This document shows, piece by piece, positions 36,037 to 44,633 of a stretch of DNA of 64,000 nt. A model generated the notes under the pieces. That model did no database searches. It was not told the DNA's origin and was given only the letters and a program-made list of their open reading frames with translations. Each line of letters opens with the position of its first letter. Position 1 is the stretch's first letter. The DNA comes from Arthrobacter sp. StoSoilA2 (GTDB lineage Bacteria; Actinomycetota; Actinomycetes; Actinomycetales; Micrococcaceae): positions 372,001 through 436,000 of the forward strand of contig NZ_AP024643.1 of the NCBI RefSeq assembly GCF_019977195.1, written 5' to 3'. The position numbers and the translations under genes were made by a program.

Positions 36037-36604
36037 GCAGGTCCAGGCGCATGAGTACCCTGGGGAAACCGTTGAGGACGGACGTTGTCTCTGCGACCTT
36101 TGTGAAGCCGGCTTTCTCGAACAGTCTGCGGGTCCCCACGTACGCCATGGTCAAGTCCACCTTGCTGCCCTTGTTGTCCACGGGATAGCCCTCAATGGCT
36201 GGCGCGCCGTACTCGCGGGCCATCTCGATGGCACCCTCCAGCAGATGATGGGAGATGCCCTTGCCTCGATGCCCGGGCCGCACCCTGATGCACCAGACAG
36301 ACCAGACGGCGGCGTCGTCCACATGTGGAATCTTCCGGTTCGTTGCGAAGCTGGTGTCGGCCCGGGGGTGAACGGCAGCCCACCCAACTACTTCGCCGCC
36401 GTCGTAAGCGAGAACGCCTGGCGGCGGATCCTCCGCCACCAGCTTTTCCACGAACTTTCCCCGTTCCTCGCGCTGGAGCGCAAGATTTTGTTTCGAGGGA
36501 ATCCGGTAGCTCAGGCACCAGCACACGTTGGCGTCCGGACGTTTGGGGCCGACGATGGTTTTCACGTCCTCGAATACCGTTGCCGGGCGAACCTCGATTG
36601 CCAT
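36032..36604 (-). CDS. GNAT-family N-acetyltransferase
   Basis: 190 residues from ATG 36604 (two earlier in-frame Met codons are possible). GNAT fold with the acetyl-CoA pyrophosphate loop in VRPGHRGKGISHHLLEGAI (Q/R-x-x-G-x-G/A pattern), preceded by AAVWSVWCIRV and followed by YVGTRRLFEKAGFTKVAE. Substrate unknown. Confidence 0.85.
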   Translation of the reverse strand: MAIEVRPATVFEDVKTIVGPKRPDANVCWCLSYRIPSKQNLALQREERGKFVEKLVAEDPPPGVLAYDGGEVVGWAAVHPRADTSFATNRKIPHVDDAAVWSVWCIRVRPGHRGKGISHHLLEGAIEMAREYGAPAIEGYPVDNKGSKVDLTMAYVGTRRLFEKAGFTKVAETTSVLNGFPRVLMRLDLR

Positions 36605-36808
36605 GCCGCCCATCCTGTCACCGCCGCCCAACTCTTCGCTAGACTGGCGGACGTGATGACCGGATCGGGCACCTGCCCTGCACGGATTGGCTACCCGGCC
36701 GAGCTCTGACGCCCTCTGTCAGCCAGAGCGATGGTGTCCCGCGCGCTCCTCCCTGTGGGTCGATGAATTTCAGCCCATCGATTTTAAACCCATTTCCAGG
36801 AGTCATGC

Positions 36809-37183
36809 ATGCCCGCACATTTCAACCACACCATCATCGCGTCCATCGATCGCGCCGTCTCGGCCGGGTTCTACAGGTCCATCCTCGAAGCGGACGAAGC
36901 ACCCGGTTGGGGACCCTTCACCAACCTGACCTTGGCTGGCGGCGTAATGCTCCAATTCGCTGAGCCCCCGGTCGAGATCCAGATGCAGCATTATGCCTTC
37001 CTCGTTGACGACCAGCATTTTGACCGTGCCTACCAGCGGCTGGTGAGTGCCGGCGTCGAGCATTGGGCGGATCCTCAGATGACCCGTCCAGGCGAGACCA
37101 ATACGGAGCACGGTGGCCGCGGTGTCTATTTCAAGGACCCCTCTGGCCACGCGCTGGAGCTGATCACGAAGCCGTATTTCTAA
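36809..37183 (+). CDS. VOC-family (glyoxalase/dioxygenase-like) protein
   Basis: 124 residues, a single vicinal-oxygen-chelate domain of two beta-alpha-beta-beta-beta repeats. Metal-ligand candidates are His7 (FNHTIIA), His in MQHYAFLVDD and Glu in SGHALELITKPYF. The GVYFKDPSGHALELIT ending is typical. May act on an alpha-ketoacid adduct or bind antibiotics; function not assigned. Confidence 0.85.
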   Translation: MPAHFNHTIIASIDRAVSAGFYRSILEADEAPGWGPFTNLTLAGGVMLQFAEPPVEIQMQHYAFLVDDQHFDRAYQRLVSAGVEHWADPQMTRPGETNTEHGGRGVYFKDPSGHALELITKPYF

Positions 37184-37192
37184 CGATGAAGC

Positions 37193-37260
37193 GGAAGCTG
37201 GATAGGGGGCCGCGGCGTGGAGGGCATCGCGAAGCGGGCACGGCCCCCTATCAAGCTTCC
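37193..37260. repeat. Convergent-gene palindrome, different sequence
   Basis: 20-bp arms (37193-37212 and 37241-37260) with one mismatch and a 28-base loop, between the convergent VOC and DipZ genes. The sequence is unrelated to the copies at 32256 and 35961, but the placement is the same. Likely bidirectional terminator. Confidence 0.75.
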
Positions 37261-37276
37261 ACCTTCGAGGCGCACC

Positions 37277-39049
37277 CTATCCGAACGTGAAGGAGTACGC
37301 CTGGATGCCCTGCGGGACCTTGACCTCGAGCTTGCCCTCGCGGATTTCGGGGTCGTCCACGATCTGATGTAGCGTGGGCGTCCCTGAGACCGCCACGGAC
37401 GTGGTCTTGCCATCGCGGACAACATCGATCATGCCTTCACCACTGACCACGATGTACACCTGTTTGGCGTGGTAGTTCAGGGCAATAGAGGAGCCGGCGC
37501 CGGCAGGAGTTATGGATTGTGTTCCGAGATCCCACGAACCTTTCAAGGAAAAGCTGTCACCGGGCTGGTCTGCCGGTACTGTATACAGCCCAACCCCGGC
37601 TTTATAGGGTTCCGTGCCCGCATAGTTGACCTTCTTGGTGGTGCCCAAGTACGTCTCCGGAGTGGTGGCACCTGCTACCGGGCCGTCGTCGGACGCTTCA
37701 ATGGGCGCGGGGAGCGCCGCTGAAGGGTTGGCCTCTTGCAGGAGTTTGCGGATCAGTTTCTCAGTGGTCTGGTAGCCGCCCTCGCCGAATTTGATGTGCC
37801 GGACTGTTCCCTCGGAGTCGATCAGGTAGTGGGCCGGCCAGTAACGGTTGCGGTAGTTGGTCCACGTGGACAGCGTGTTGTCGATGGCTACGGGGTATGT
37901 GATGCCCAGGTCCATCGCGCCGGACATGACGTTGCGGGTCTCTTTCTCGAACGCGTACTCGGGGGAGTGGATCCCGATGATTTCCAAGCCGGAGTCCTTG
38001 TACTTGCTGTACCAGTCCGTGAGGTGCGGAACGGAGCGCTGGCAGTTGATGCAGGAGTAGGCCCAGAAATCCACCAGGACCACCTTGCCCTTAAGGTCCT
38101 TCAAGTTCACGGCCTGGCCGCCAGGGGTGTTGAACCATTCCTGGATGCCCTTGATATCCGGCGCTATGCCGCACGATTCGAGCTCGGTGGCACCGTTGCT
38201 GCACTTGTCCAGTTCACGGTTTTGGTCATTTACCAGTCCACCAAGATCGAGGGCCTTCTTCACGGCCTCGTTGTCCTGAACCTGTTCTTGGAGTGTGGAG
38301 GTGTAGTCGGGCACTAGTTTCTGCAGGAGCTGGGGAAGGTTGAACACCAACCCGATTGCCAGGGCGATCATCATGATGCCACCGGCTATGCGGATCTTGC
38401 GCTGGTTCTTGCGAAACGCCTTGACCCGCTCTGCGACGCGACGCCCAGCCAGCGCGAACACCAACAGCGGAACGGCCGCCCCCACGGCAAATGTCAACGT
38501 GAGGACGATAGTTTCGGGGCCCACTTGTCCCGTGGCACCGGCCACGGCAATGGCGGCAAGCACTGGTCCTGCACAGGGGACATAGACGACGCCGAGCGCC
38601 AGTCCCAGCACCAGCCCACCGTTCTCAGTACCAACCTTTCGCTGCGGGATCCAGGAGAACGGCTTCTCCAGGATGTGCTGGAAGCGATCGAAAATCAGGC
38701 CGCAACCAATCAGCACCAGCACCACCAGCCCGATCCATCGAAGCAGGTCCTGCGGCAGGTTCACCAGGGTCAGCAGGAACGAACCAACCAGCGTAAAGGT
38801 GCTGAAGCTGATGACCAGGCCCAGGATCACCAGGTACGGGCGCAGGCCCGCCCGCCGTCGCTGCCTGGACCGGGTCTTAAGATCGACGGCGGATGGCGGC
38901 ACCTCTGTTACCGCGGAGCTGGTTGGAGAGCCTTTGCGTGCACCCTGAACACCTCCGGAAAGAAAGATGACGGGCAGGACGGGCAGGATGCAGGGCGAGA
39001 TACCTGTAATCAACCCGCCCAACAGGCCGATAAGTGCTAGTTGCAGCAT
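37277..39049 (-). CDS. dipZ: DipZ-like fused CcdA/thioredoxin protein
   Basis: 590 residues from ATG 39049 (GGGAG six bases upstream). Residues 1-245: CcdA membrane domain with six or more helices and the two redox Cys in ISPCILPVLP (Cys20) and VPCAGPVLA (Cys159). Residues about 300-440: outside thioredoxin-like domain with CINC (Cys333, Cys336). The C-terminal 150 residues form a beta-rich DipZ-specific domain. It passes electrons from cytosolic thioredoxin to secreted proteins, helping cytochrome c maturation or disulfide reduction. Confidence 0.9.
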   Translation of the reverse strand: MLQLALIGLLGGLITGISPCILPVLPVIFLSGGVQGARKGSPTSSAVTEVPPSAVDLKTRSRQRRRAGLRPYLVILGLVISFSTFTLVGSFLLTLVNLPQDLLRWIGLVVLVLIGCGLIFDRFQHILEKPFSWIPQRKVGTENGGLVLGLALGVVYVPCAGPVLAAIAVAGATGQVGPETIVLTLTFAVGAAVPLLVFALAGRRVAERVKAFRKNQRKIRIAGGIMMIALAIGLVFNLPQLLQKLVPDYTSTLQEQVQDNEAVKKALDLGGLVNDQNRELDKCSNGATELESCGIAPDIKGIQEWFNTPGGQAVNLKDLKGKVVLVDFWAYSCINCQRSVPHLTDWYSKYKDSGLEIIGIHSPEYAFEKETRNVMSGAMDLGITYPVAIDNTLSTWTNYRNRYWPAHYLIDSEGTVRHIKFGEGGYQTTEKLIRKLLQEANPSAALPAPIEASDDGPVAGATTPETYLGTTKKVNYAGTEPYKAGVGLYTVPADQPGDSFSLKGSWDLGTQSITPAGAGSSIALNYHAKQVYIVVSGEGMIDVVRDGKTTSVAVSGTPTLHQIVDDPEIREGKLEVKVPQGIQAYSFTFG

Positions 39050-39294
39050 TGCGTCTCCCAACGTTCGCCGGACCGGCCCTTAAGGGTGCCGACTCCGGAT
39101 ATCTGTAGGCAGTTCGGAGCCGCAGCCGCGATGGCTTGGTTTAAAAACTTTTTCAATCCGCACCCATCCACGCCGGTGCGACCTCCGAATAGCTGGTGAG
39201 GCACAAACCGCCGGCAACGCAGATGCAGCGCCGGGGAGCCAGTGCCCACACCCAATGGACCCAATGCCCTGGTTCCACGAACAAGGAGAATGAC

Positions 39295-39972
39295 ATGTTG
39301 TCCACAAAGCGCCCCGCCCTCGCCTTCGTTGGCCTCACTGCCGCCGCCCTTCTCGGACTCACCGCTTGTGGTGGTTCAAGCAGTTCCAGCACACCTTCGT
39401 CGTCGTCCGCCGCCCCGGAGATGACGTCCGCGGCACCGTCGCCGTCGGCTTCATCCATGACCAGTGCCGCCATGGATCCCGCGCGTGATCTTGTTGGCCC
39501 CGGCTGTGCCGGTTACGCCGCACAGGTTCCGGATGGTGCCGGTTCGGTAGTGGGAATGGCCCAGGACCCGGTGGCCGTTGCCGCTTCGAACAACCCGCTG
39601 CTTAAGACCCTCACTGCCGCTGTTTCCGGCAAGCTCAACCCGAAAGTGGATCTGGTCTCCACCTTGAACGGCAGTGAATTCACAGTCTTTGCACCTGTTG
39701 ACGATGCTTTCGCAAAGATCGACCCCGCCACGATTGAAACGCTCAAGACGGACGATGCCCTGCTGAGCAAGATCCTCACCTACCACGTAGTCCCAGGCCA
39801 GCTGACTCCGGACCAGGTGGTCGGAACGCACAAGACGGTCCAGGGTGGCGAGGTGACGGTTGGCGGTAGCAAAGATGCCCTCACAGTTGACGGAGCCAAC
39901 GTGATTTGTGGCGGCGTCCACACGGCCAACGCAACGGTTTACCTGATCGACTCCGTGCTGATGCCCAAGTAA
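39295..39972 (+). CDS. Fasciclin-domain lipoprotein
   Basis: 225 residues from ATG 39295 after AAGGAG. Signal peptide with lipobox LTAC, Ser/Thr/Pro-rich linker, then one FAS1 domain (about 85-225) with FTVFAPVDDAFAKIDPATI (H1 motif) and YHVVPGQLTPDQV (H2 motif). Similar to mycobacterial MPT70/MPT83-like proteins, which act in cell-surface adhesion. In those systems a nearby sigma factor and DipZ occur; here DipZ is divergent and adjacent, which matches the mpt83-dipZ-mpt70 neighbourhood. Confidence 0.9.
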   Translation: MLSTKRPALAFVGLTAAALLGLTACGGSSSSSTPSSSSAAPEMTSAAPSPSASSMTSAAMDPARDLVGPGCAGYAAQVPDGAGSVVGMAQDPVAVAASNNPLLKTLTAAVSGKLNPKVDLVSTLNGSEFTVFAPVDDAFAKIDPATIETLKTDDALLSKILTYHVVPGQLTPDQVVGTHKTVQGGEVTVGGSKDALTVDGANVICGGVHTANATVYLIDSVLMPK

Positions 39973-39991
39973 CCCGATGCCCAAGTAACCC
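39960..39991 (+). repeat. 16-bp tandem duplication across a stop codon
   Basis: GATGCCCAAGTAACCC occurs twice in tandem (39960-39975, 39976-39991). The first copy contains the last codons and TAA stop of the fasciclin gene, so the duplication does not alter the protein. Confidence 0.9.
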
Positions 39992-40009
39992 GCCAGTCCG
40001 CAAACAAAA

Positions 40010-40056
40010 AGCAGGCGCCGGAATCTGTACTGCTCAGATTCCGGCGCCTGCTGTTT
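40010..40056. terminator. Bidirectional terminator
   Basis: Perfect 18-bp arms (40010-40027 and 40035-40052) with a 7-base loop, A-rich on the left and T-rich on the right. It separates the convergent fasciclin and small-protein/BCCT genes. Confidence 0.9.
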
Positions 40057-40075
40057 TGGGTCTGGAAATGAATGG

Positions 40076-40261
40076 TCAGCGCTTGCCCAGGTCGCTATCG
40101 ACGTAGGAGCCCTGGACCGTGGCGGTGGTTCCACAAGTGCAACCACCGTCAACCTGGAGCTTGACCGTTACGGGTTTCGTTGCATCCAGGGTGAAGCTCA
40201 CGGTGTCCCCGGAATCGCTGGAGACACGCAGGGTGCTTTGGTGTTCATGGGTTTGCGACAT
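40076..40261 (-). CDS. Small conserved hypothetical protein
   Basis: 61 residues starting at ATG 40261, 11 bp after the transporter stop. No membrane segment. The central part is beta-rich (STLRVSSDSGDTVSFTLD, TVKLQVDGG) and contains a CTCG dicysteine motif at about residues 40-43, which could bind metal or be redox active. Family not recognised. Its position suggests co-expression with the betaine carrier. Confidence 0.6.
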   Translation of the reverse strand: MSQTHEHQSTLRVSSDSGDTVSFTLDATKPVTVKLQVDGGCTCGTTATVQGSYVDSDLGKR

Positions 40262-40272
40262 GGCGGGATACC

Positions 40273-42294
40273 TTACTTGTCGGTCGGCTGGGTGCGGGGA
40301 GGCTGAACCGTGGGGATGGTTCCGGTCGGAGTTCCCCCGGGACAGTCGGAATCCGGGCAGTCTTCCGCACACTCGTGCCTCGTGACCAGATCGAATTGAA
40401 CGCCCCGATGTTGTTCCACGCCCGTACGAATCGCACGTTCAACTACGGATGTCGCCAAGCGCTTCCGCAGTGACAGAGGATCACGGCGCAGATCCTTCGT
40501 CAGGGCGAAACAGAGCAGCAGCATGACAATGACGAACGGCAGGGCGGCAACAATCGTGACTCTTTGGAGCCCGGCCAATGCCTCGGATGGTTCGTCGCCG
40601 CCGGCCAGGAGCATAACCGCTGCTACTGCACCGGTAAGGCTTCCCCAGAAGATCACTACTCCGCGGCGGGGATGTTCGGCTCCGTTGGAGCTGAGCGACC
40701 CCATGACGATGGAGGCTGCGTCGGCACCAGTGATGAAGAAGATTGCCACCAGCACCATGGCCAGCACGATCACTGCTGCGGTGGCCCAGCCGGGCATGCC
40801 CAGGTTCTTGACGAGATCGAAGAGTGCGCCGTCGAAATTGACGGAAGGCACGCCGTTGGTCATGGTCACCAGGCCGGGTGTGCCGGCCTTGTCAGCTTCC
40901 TGCTGGACATGGAAGGCAGCTCCACCGAAGATACCGAACCAGATAACGCTGACGATGCTTGGCACCAGCAGGACGCCGGTGACGAACTGGCGGATGGTCC
41001 GGCCGCGGCTGATGCGCGCAATGAACATGCCGACGAAGGGCGTCCAGGAGATCCACCAGGCCCAGTAGAAAATGGTCCAACTGGTCATCCAGCTACGCAA
41101 TGCTTCGTCCCCGACCGCTTCGGTCCGGGACGACATTTCTGCCAGGTCCCTGGCGTAGTCGCCGATTGCGGAAGGGATCAGGTTGAGGATGAACAGGGTA
41201 GGGCCGGCAACAAAGACGATGATTGCCAGGACGACTGCCAGCACCATGTTGATGTTGGAAAGCCACTGGATACCACGGCTGATTCCGGAGACTGCTGATG
41301 CGACGAAGCAGAAGGTGAGGATGGCCACGATGACCACGAGTACCGGGGTGCCGATCTCGCCCACCCAGCCGTTGGAGGTCATGCCGCTGCCGATCTGAAG
41401 GGCGCCAAGGCCCAGGGAAGCGGCGGTACCGAACAGCGTGGCAAAGATGGCCAGGATGTTGATGAATTTCCCGAGGGGGCCTTCCACCATCCTGATGCCG
41501 AACAGCGATGTGAACGCTGCGGAGACCAGCTGCCTGCGGCCCAGGCGGTAGGTGCCGTATGCCATGGCAATGCCCACCACTGCGTACATGGCCCATGGGT
41601 GCAGGGTCCAGTGGAAGATCGAGGTGGCCATGGCAGTCTGAATGGCAGCAGGGGTGCGGCCGTCCACAGTGCCTGGTGGTGGCGAGATGTAGTGGTAGAG
41701 CGGTTCAGCCACGCCATAGAACATGAGCCCGATGCCCATGCCGGCGGCGAACATCATCGCTACCCAGGAGACAGTACGGAATTCCGGCTTCTCGCCGTCC
41801 TTGCCCAGTGGGATGTTGCCGAACTTGCCCAGCGCGAGCCAGAGGACGAAGACGACGAACAAAGAGGCAAGAACCATGAAGAGCCAGCCGGTGTATTCCA
41901 TGACCCAGTTCAGGGCGCCTTTGGAAGATTCGGAAAGGCTGTCCCGGCCGACGAAGCCCCAGACCACGAAGGCGACGGCGATGGCGCCCGTGATTCCGAA
42001 GGTGACTTTGTCCAGCGTAAGTTTGCGGTTCCGGCGGGCGCTGACTGCCTGCTCGGTCCTGGCATGGCGCAGTTCTTCCAGGATCTGTGCGTATTCCTCA
42101 GTATCCGGGAGTGCTTCTGCGCCTTCGCCCTCATCGTCGAGGACTGCGGGGTTGGTTTCATCTGGGGAGACGCTGATGACGTCTCCAGGGTTCTCCAGAC
42201 GGTTTGTCTTACGTGATGAGGGAGTGTCAGCCAGGTTATCGTTGGCGGGCAATTCCTCGGGAGTTAAAGGCTTTAAATCGCTATTTATAGCCAT
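40273..42294 (-). CDS. BCCT-family betaine/choline/carnitine transporter
   Basis: 673 residues from ATG 42294, eight bases after AAAGGA (longer frames exist). About 110 hydrophilic N-terminal residues, twelve membrane segments and a Cys-containing C-terminal tail. BCCT features: GMGIGLMFYGVAEPLYHY, WALHPWAMYAVV-like segment TLHPWAMYAVVGIA, and WTIFYWAWWISWTPFVGMF in membrane segment 8 with Trp residues that form the betaine site. Na+-coupled uptake of glycine betaine or a related compound, supplying the downstream demethylation pathway. Confidence 0.92.
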   Translation of the reverse strand: MAINSDLKPLTPEELPANDNLADTPSSRKTNRLENPGDVISVSPDETNPAVLDDEGEGAEALPDTEEYAQILEELRHARTEQAVSARRNRKLTLDKVTFGITGAIAVAFVVWGFVGRDSLSESSKGALNWVMEYTGWLFMVLASLFVVFVLWLALGKFGNIPLGKDGEKPEFRTVSWVAMMFAAGMGIGLMFYGVAEPLYHYISPPPGTVDGRTPAAIQTAMATSIFHWTLHPWAMYAVVGIAMAYGTYRLGRRQLVSAAFTSLFGIRMVEGPLGKFINILAIFATLFGTAASLGLGALQIGSGMTSNGWVGEIGTPVLVVIVAILTFCFVASAVSGISRGIQWLSNINMVLAVVLAIIVFVAGPTLFILNLIPSAIGDYARDLAEMSSRTEAVGDEALRSWMTSWTIFYWAWWISWTPFVGMFIARISRGRTIRQFVTGVLLVPSIVSVIWFGIFGGAAFHVQQEADKAGTPGLVTMTNGVPSVNFDGALFDLVKNLGMPGWATAAVIVLAMVLVAIFFITGADAASIVMGSLSSNGAEHPRRGVVIFWGSLTGAVAAVMLLAGGDEPSEALAGLQRVTIVAALPFVIVMLLLCFALTKDLRRDPLSLRKRLATSVVERAIRTGVEQHRGVQFDLVTRHECAEDCPDSDCPGGTPTGTIPTVQPPRTQPTDK

Positions 42295-42753
42295 GAGCGG
42301 GTCCTTTGCTCGGCGAGTCATGGGCTTGGGTTTATACATGGCCCTGGAGGGTGGGGCCGGATGGAAGGTTGGGGGCTTCCTCCGGTTGGATGACCATGAT
42401 GGTTGGAGCAGTATCGAGCCGCAGCGCCTCCCCGGGAGCGGGTTCACCAGTGGGGCAGGCCTTGCGCATGTGCACCTCTTTTAGTCGGGGAACGGGTTTC
42501 TGGTCGCTTTGGCTGAATCGCCTTCGTGCGTTTCGCAAGAATCAACAGTTCTCGCGCTAAGCAACAGAGTGCGCCCCGTCACGGGGCAATGTCAAGGTGT
42601 TTCTGTTCCATTTCGCGGCACCTTGACAGCGCCGCCGACATGCGCAGTCTGTTGCATATCGTGCCTACTGTTGCGTAACAAGCGATTTTCCCACCCAAAA
42701 ATGGGCATGCTGATGCCAGCGGTTTGAAGCGTCGAGAAGCGGCCTGGCAGCGC
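42295..42753. other. Intergenic region with TGTTGC repeats and hairpins
   Basis: 460 bases between two minus-strand genes, without a supported ORF. It contains palindrome GCCCCGTCACGGGGC (42573-42587), perfect arms GTCAAGGTG/CACCTTGAC (42591-42599, 42619-42627), and TGTTGC at 42650 and 42669 plus its complement at 42561. TGTTGCGTAACA (42669-42680) has perfect TGTT/AACA arms. Likely promoter and IclR-type control region for the betaine carrier, and terminator for the IclR gene. Confidence 0.55.
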
Positions 42754-43560
42754 CTAGCGGCGTCGGTAGCCCATTTTGGCGCTGATGGTGAAGCCAGCCT
42801 CACGGAGGGCGTCTATGAGCCCTGGGTGCTCCTCCGGGGCAAAGCGGAAGGCGGGGCCGGAGATACTCACCGCAGCGATGACATTGCCCATGTGGTTAAA
42901 GATGGGCACGGCTACCGCCGTCAGGCCGATCTCGAACTCTTCATGCACGACTGCGTAGCCGTTCCGTGCGACGTCGAGCAGCTGCTTCTCCAGCTCCGCG
43001 CGATTGGTGATGGTGCGGGGTGTGCGGGCAGGCAGGCCGACTGTCTTGAGGACCTGGTTCCGCTCATCGGCCGTCAGCGCGGCCAAAAGCACTTTGCCGC
43101 TGGACGTCGCATGCAGCGGGGTCAGGCTGCCCACCCAGTCGTAGGTGGCAAGCGTTGAGGGGCCCATGGCCTGATCCACGTTGACTGCGTAGTTGGACCG
43201 AAGCACGGCAAGGTTGACCGTTTCCTTGTACTCACCCGCAAGTGCTTCCAGTACTTCCCTGGCCTCGTGCACGACGCTCAGCCTGCCGGGGATGGAGGTC
43301 GCCAGCCGAAGGATTCCGAAGCCCAGCTGGTACTTGCCCCTCTCGCTGTTCTGCCGGACAAGCTCGCGGTTTACCAGCGAGCCCACAAGCCTGGACACCG
43401 TGGATTTATGGACGCCCATTTCGTCAGCGATTTCACTGACGCCGGCATCCCCTTCGCGTGCAAGGATTTCCAGGATTTGCAGCGCGCGGTCCACTGATTG
43501 GACGCCGCCGCCTTGGGCGTCTGCGTCCTTCTCGATGTCTGGATTGTTGCGTGGGGCCAT
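42754..43560 (-). CDS. IclR-family regulator
   Basis: 268 residues from ATG 43560; the open frame upstream of it is Arg/Cys-rich and unlikely. Winged HTH (SVDRALQILEILAREG through DEMGVHKSTVSRLVGSLV) and effector domain with ATSSGKVLLAAL, GYAVVHEEFEIGLTAVAVPI and NVIAAVSISGPAFRF. Placed between the betaine carrier and the C1 array, so it probably controls uptake or catabolism of betaine or formate; the effector is unknown. Confidence 0.88.
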   Translation of the reverse strand: MAPRNNPDIEKDADAQGGGVQSVDRALQILEILAREGDAGVSEIADEMGVHKSTVSRLVGSLVNRELVRQNSERGKYQLGFGILRLATSIPGRLSVVHEAREVLEALAGEYKETVNLAVLRSNYAVNVDQAMGPSTLATYDWVGSLTPLHATSSGKVLLAALTADERNQVLKTVGLPARTPRTITNRAELEKQLLDVARNGYAVVHEEFEIGLTAVAVPIFNHMGNVIAAVSISGPAFRFAPEEHPGLIDALREAGFTISAKMGYRRR

Positions 43561-43751
43561 GATGCCTCGTGTCGTTGTCCCAAGCAGGCGGCCGGGGCTG
43601 TAAAGCCCTGCCCGGCATGCTCCTCGTCTTTTCCTCATCCTAGTCCGACACGGACACGGGCCTTGAAACACGCGGGGAGTTTGTGCACAGCAAACGCACC
43701 CTATCGGCATCAACAGGGCTTTAGCTGCGTGCAAACGCGGAAAACGGGCGG

Positions 43752-44633
43752 TCAGAGCCCGGCGTAGACCTCCTCACGTGCTGCTTTGCGGGGGCGGATC
43801 AATCTGTCGCGTCCGGCGTAGACGTTGAGGCTGTGACCACGGCTGAAGCCAACCAGGGTCACGCCGGTCTCAGTAGCGAGGTCCGCGGCAAGGCTGGAGG
43901 GTGCGCTCACGGCTGACAGGACGGGGATGCCGGCGAGGGCAGCCTTCTGGACCAGCTCGAACGATGCACGTCCTGAAACCTGCAGGACCAAGCCCGTCAG
44001 GGGCAGCAGATCCTGGCGCAGTGCCCAGCCCACTACTTTGTCCACGGCGTTGTGGCGGCCCACGTCCTCCCGCAAACAGAGGAGCTCGGGGGTGGCGCCG
44101 TCCACCCTGAAGAGCCCGGCGGCGTGGACGCCACCGGTCCTGTCGAACACCGCCTGGGCTTCCCGGAGGCGCTCAGGCAGTTCGGCCAGGATGTCGACGG
44201 GAACCCGCAGCGGGTCCTGGGAGGGATCGAAATGAAGGGTCTTGCGGACGGCTTCGATGGAGTCCGTTCCACAGATGCCGCACGAGCTGGAGGTGTAGAC
44301 GTGCCGCATGGTGTCCGGCATCTGCACGTCGGAGCGAAGCTGGGCCTCCACAACGTTGAAGGTTTGCGTTCCGTCCTTCTCGCCGGCACAAAAACGCAGG
44401 GAGATCAGCTCGGACTGGCTGCGGATGATGCCCTCGGACACCAGGAATCCGGCTACGAGGTCAAAGTCGTCTCCTGGAGTCCTCATGGTCACGGCGAAGG
44501 AGCGGCCGCCGATCCTGATTTCCAAGGGCTCCTCGGCGGCGAGGACGTCTTCCTTGAACCGCACCGGATATTCGGTACCTGTCCCGTCCAGATGGAAGCG
44601 GTGTATCTTCCGGCGCTGTGTCATCCGTGCCAT
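43752..44633 (-). CDS. fdhD: Formate dehydrogenase accessory sulfurtransferase
   Basis: 293 residues. FdhD moves sulfur from IscS to the bis-MGD cofactor of formate dehydrogenases. The catalytic loop SSSCGICG is present, as are EEPLEIRIGG near the N-terminus, CLREDVGRHNAVDKVVG and the C-terminal GFSRGHSLNVYAG. Overlaps moeA by 13 bp. Together with moeA it matures the molybdoenzyme encoded upstream. Confidence 0.95.
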   Translation of the reverse strand: MARMTQRRKIHRFHLDGTGTEYPVRFKEDVLAAEEPLEIRIGGRSFAVTMRTPGDDFDLVAGFLVSEGIIRSQSELISLRFCAGEKDGTQTFNVVEAQLRSDVQMPDTMRHVYTSSSCGICGTDSIEAVRKTLHFDPSQDPLRVPVDILAELPERLREAQAVFDRTGGVHAAGLFRVDGATPELLCLREDVGRHNAVDKVVGWALRQDLLPLTGLVLQVSGRASFELVQKAALAGIPVLSAVSAPSSLAADLATETGVTLVGFSRGHSLNVYAGRDRLIRPRKAAREEVYAGL

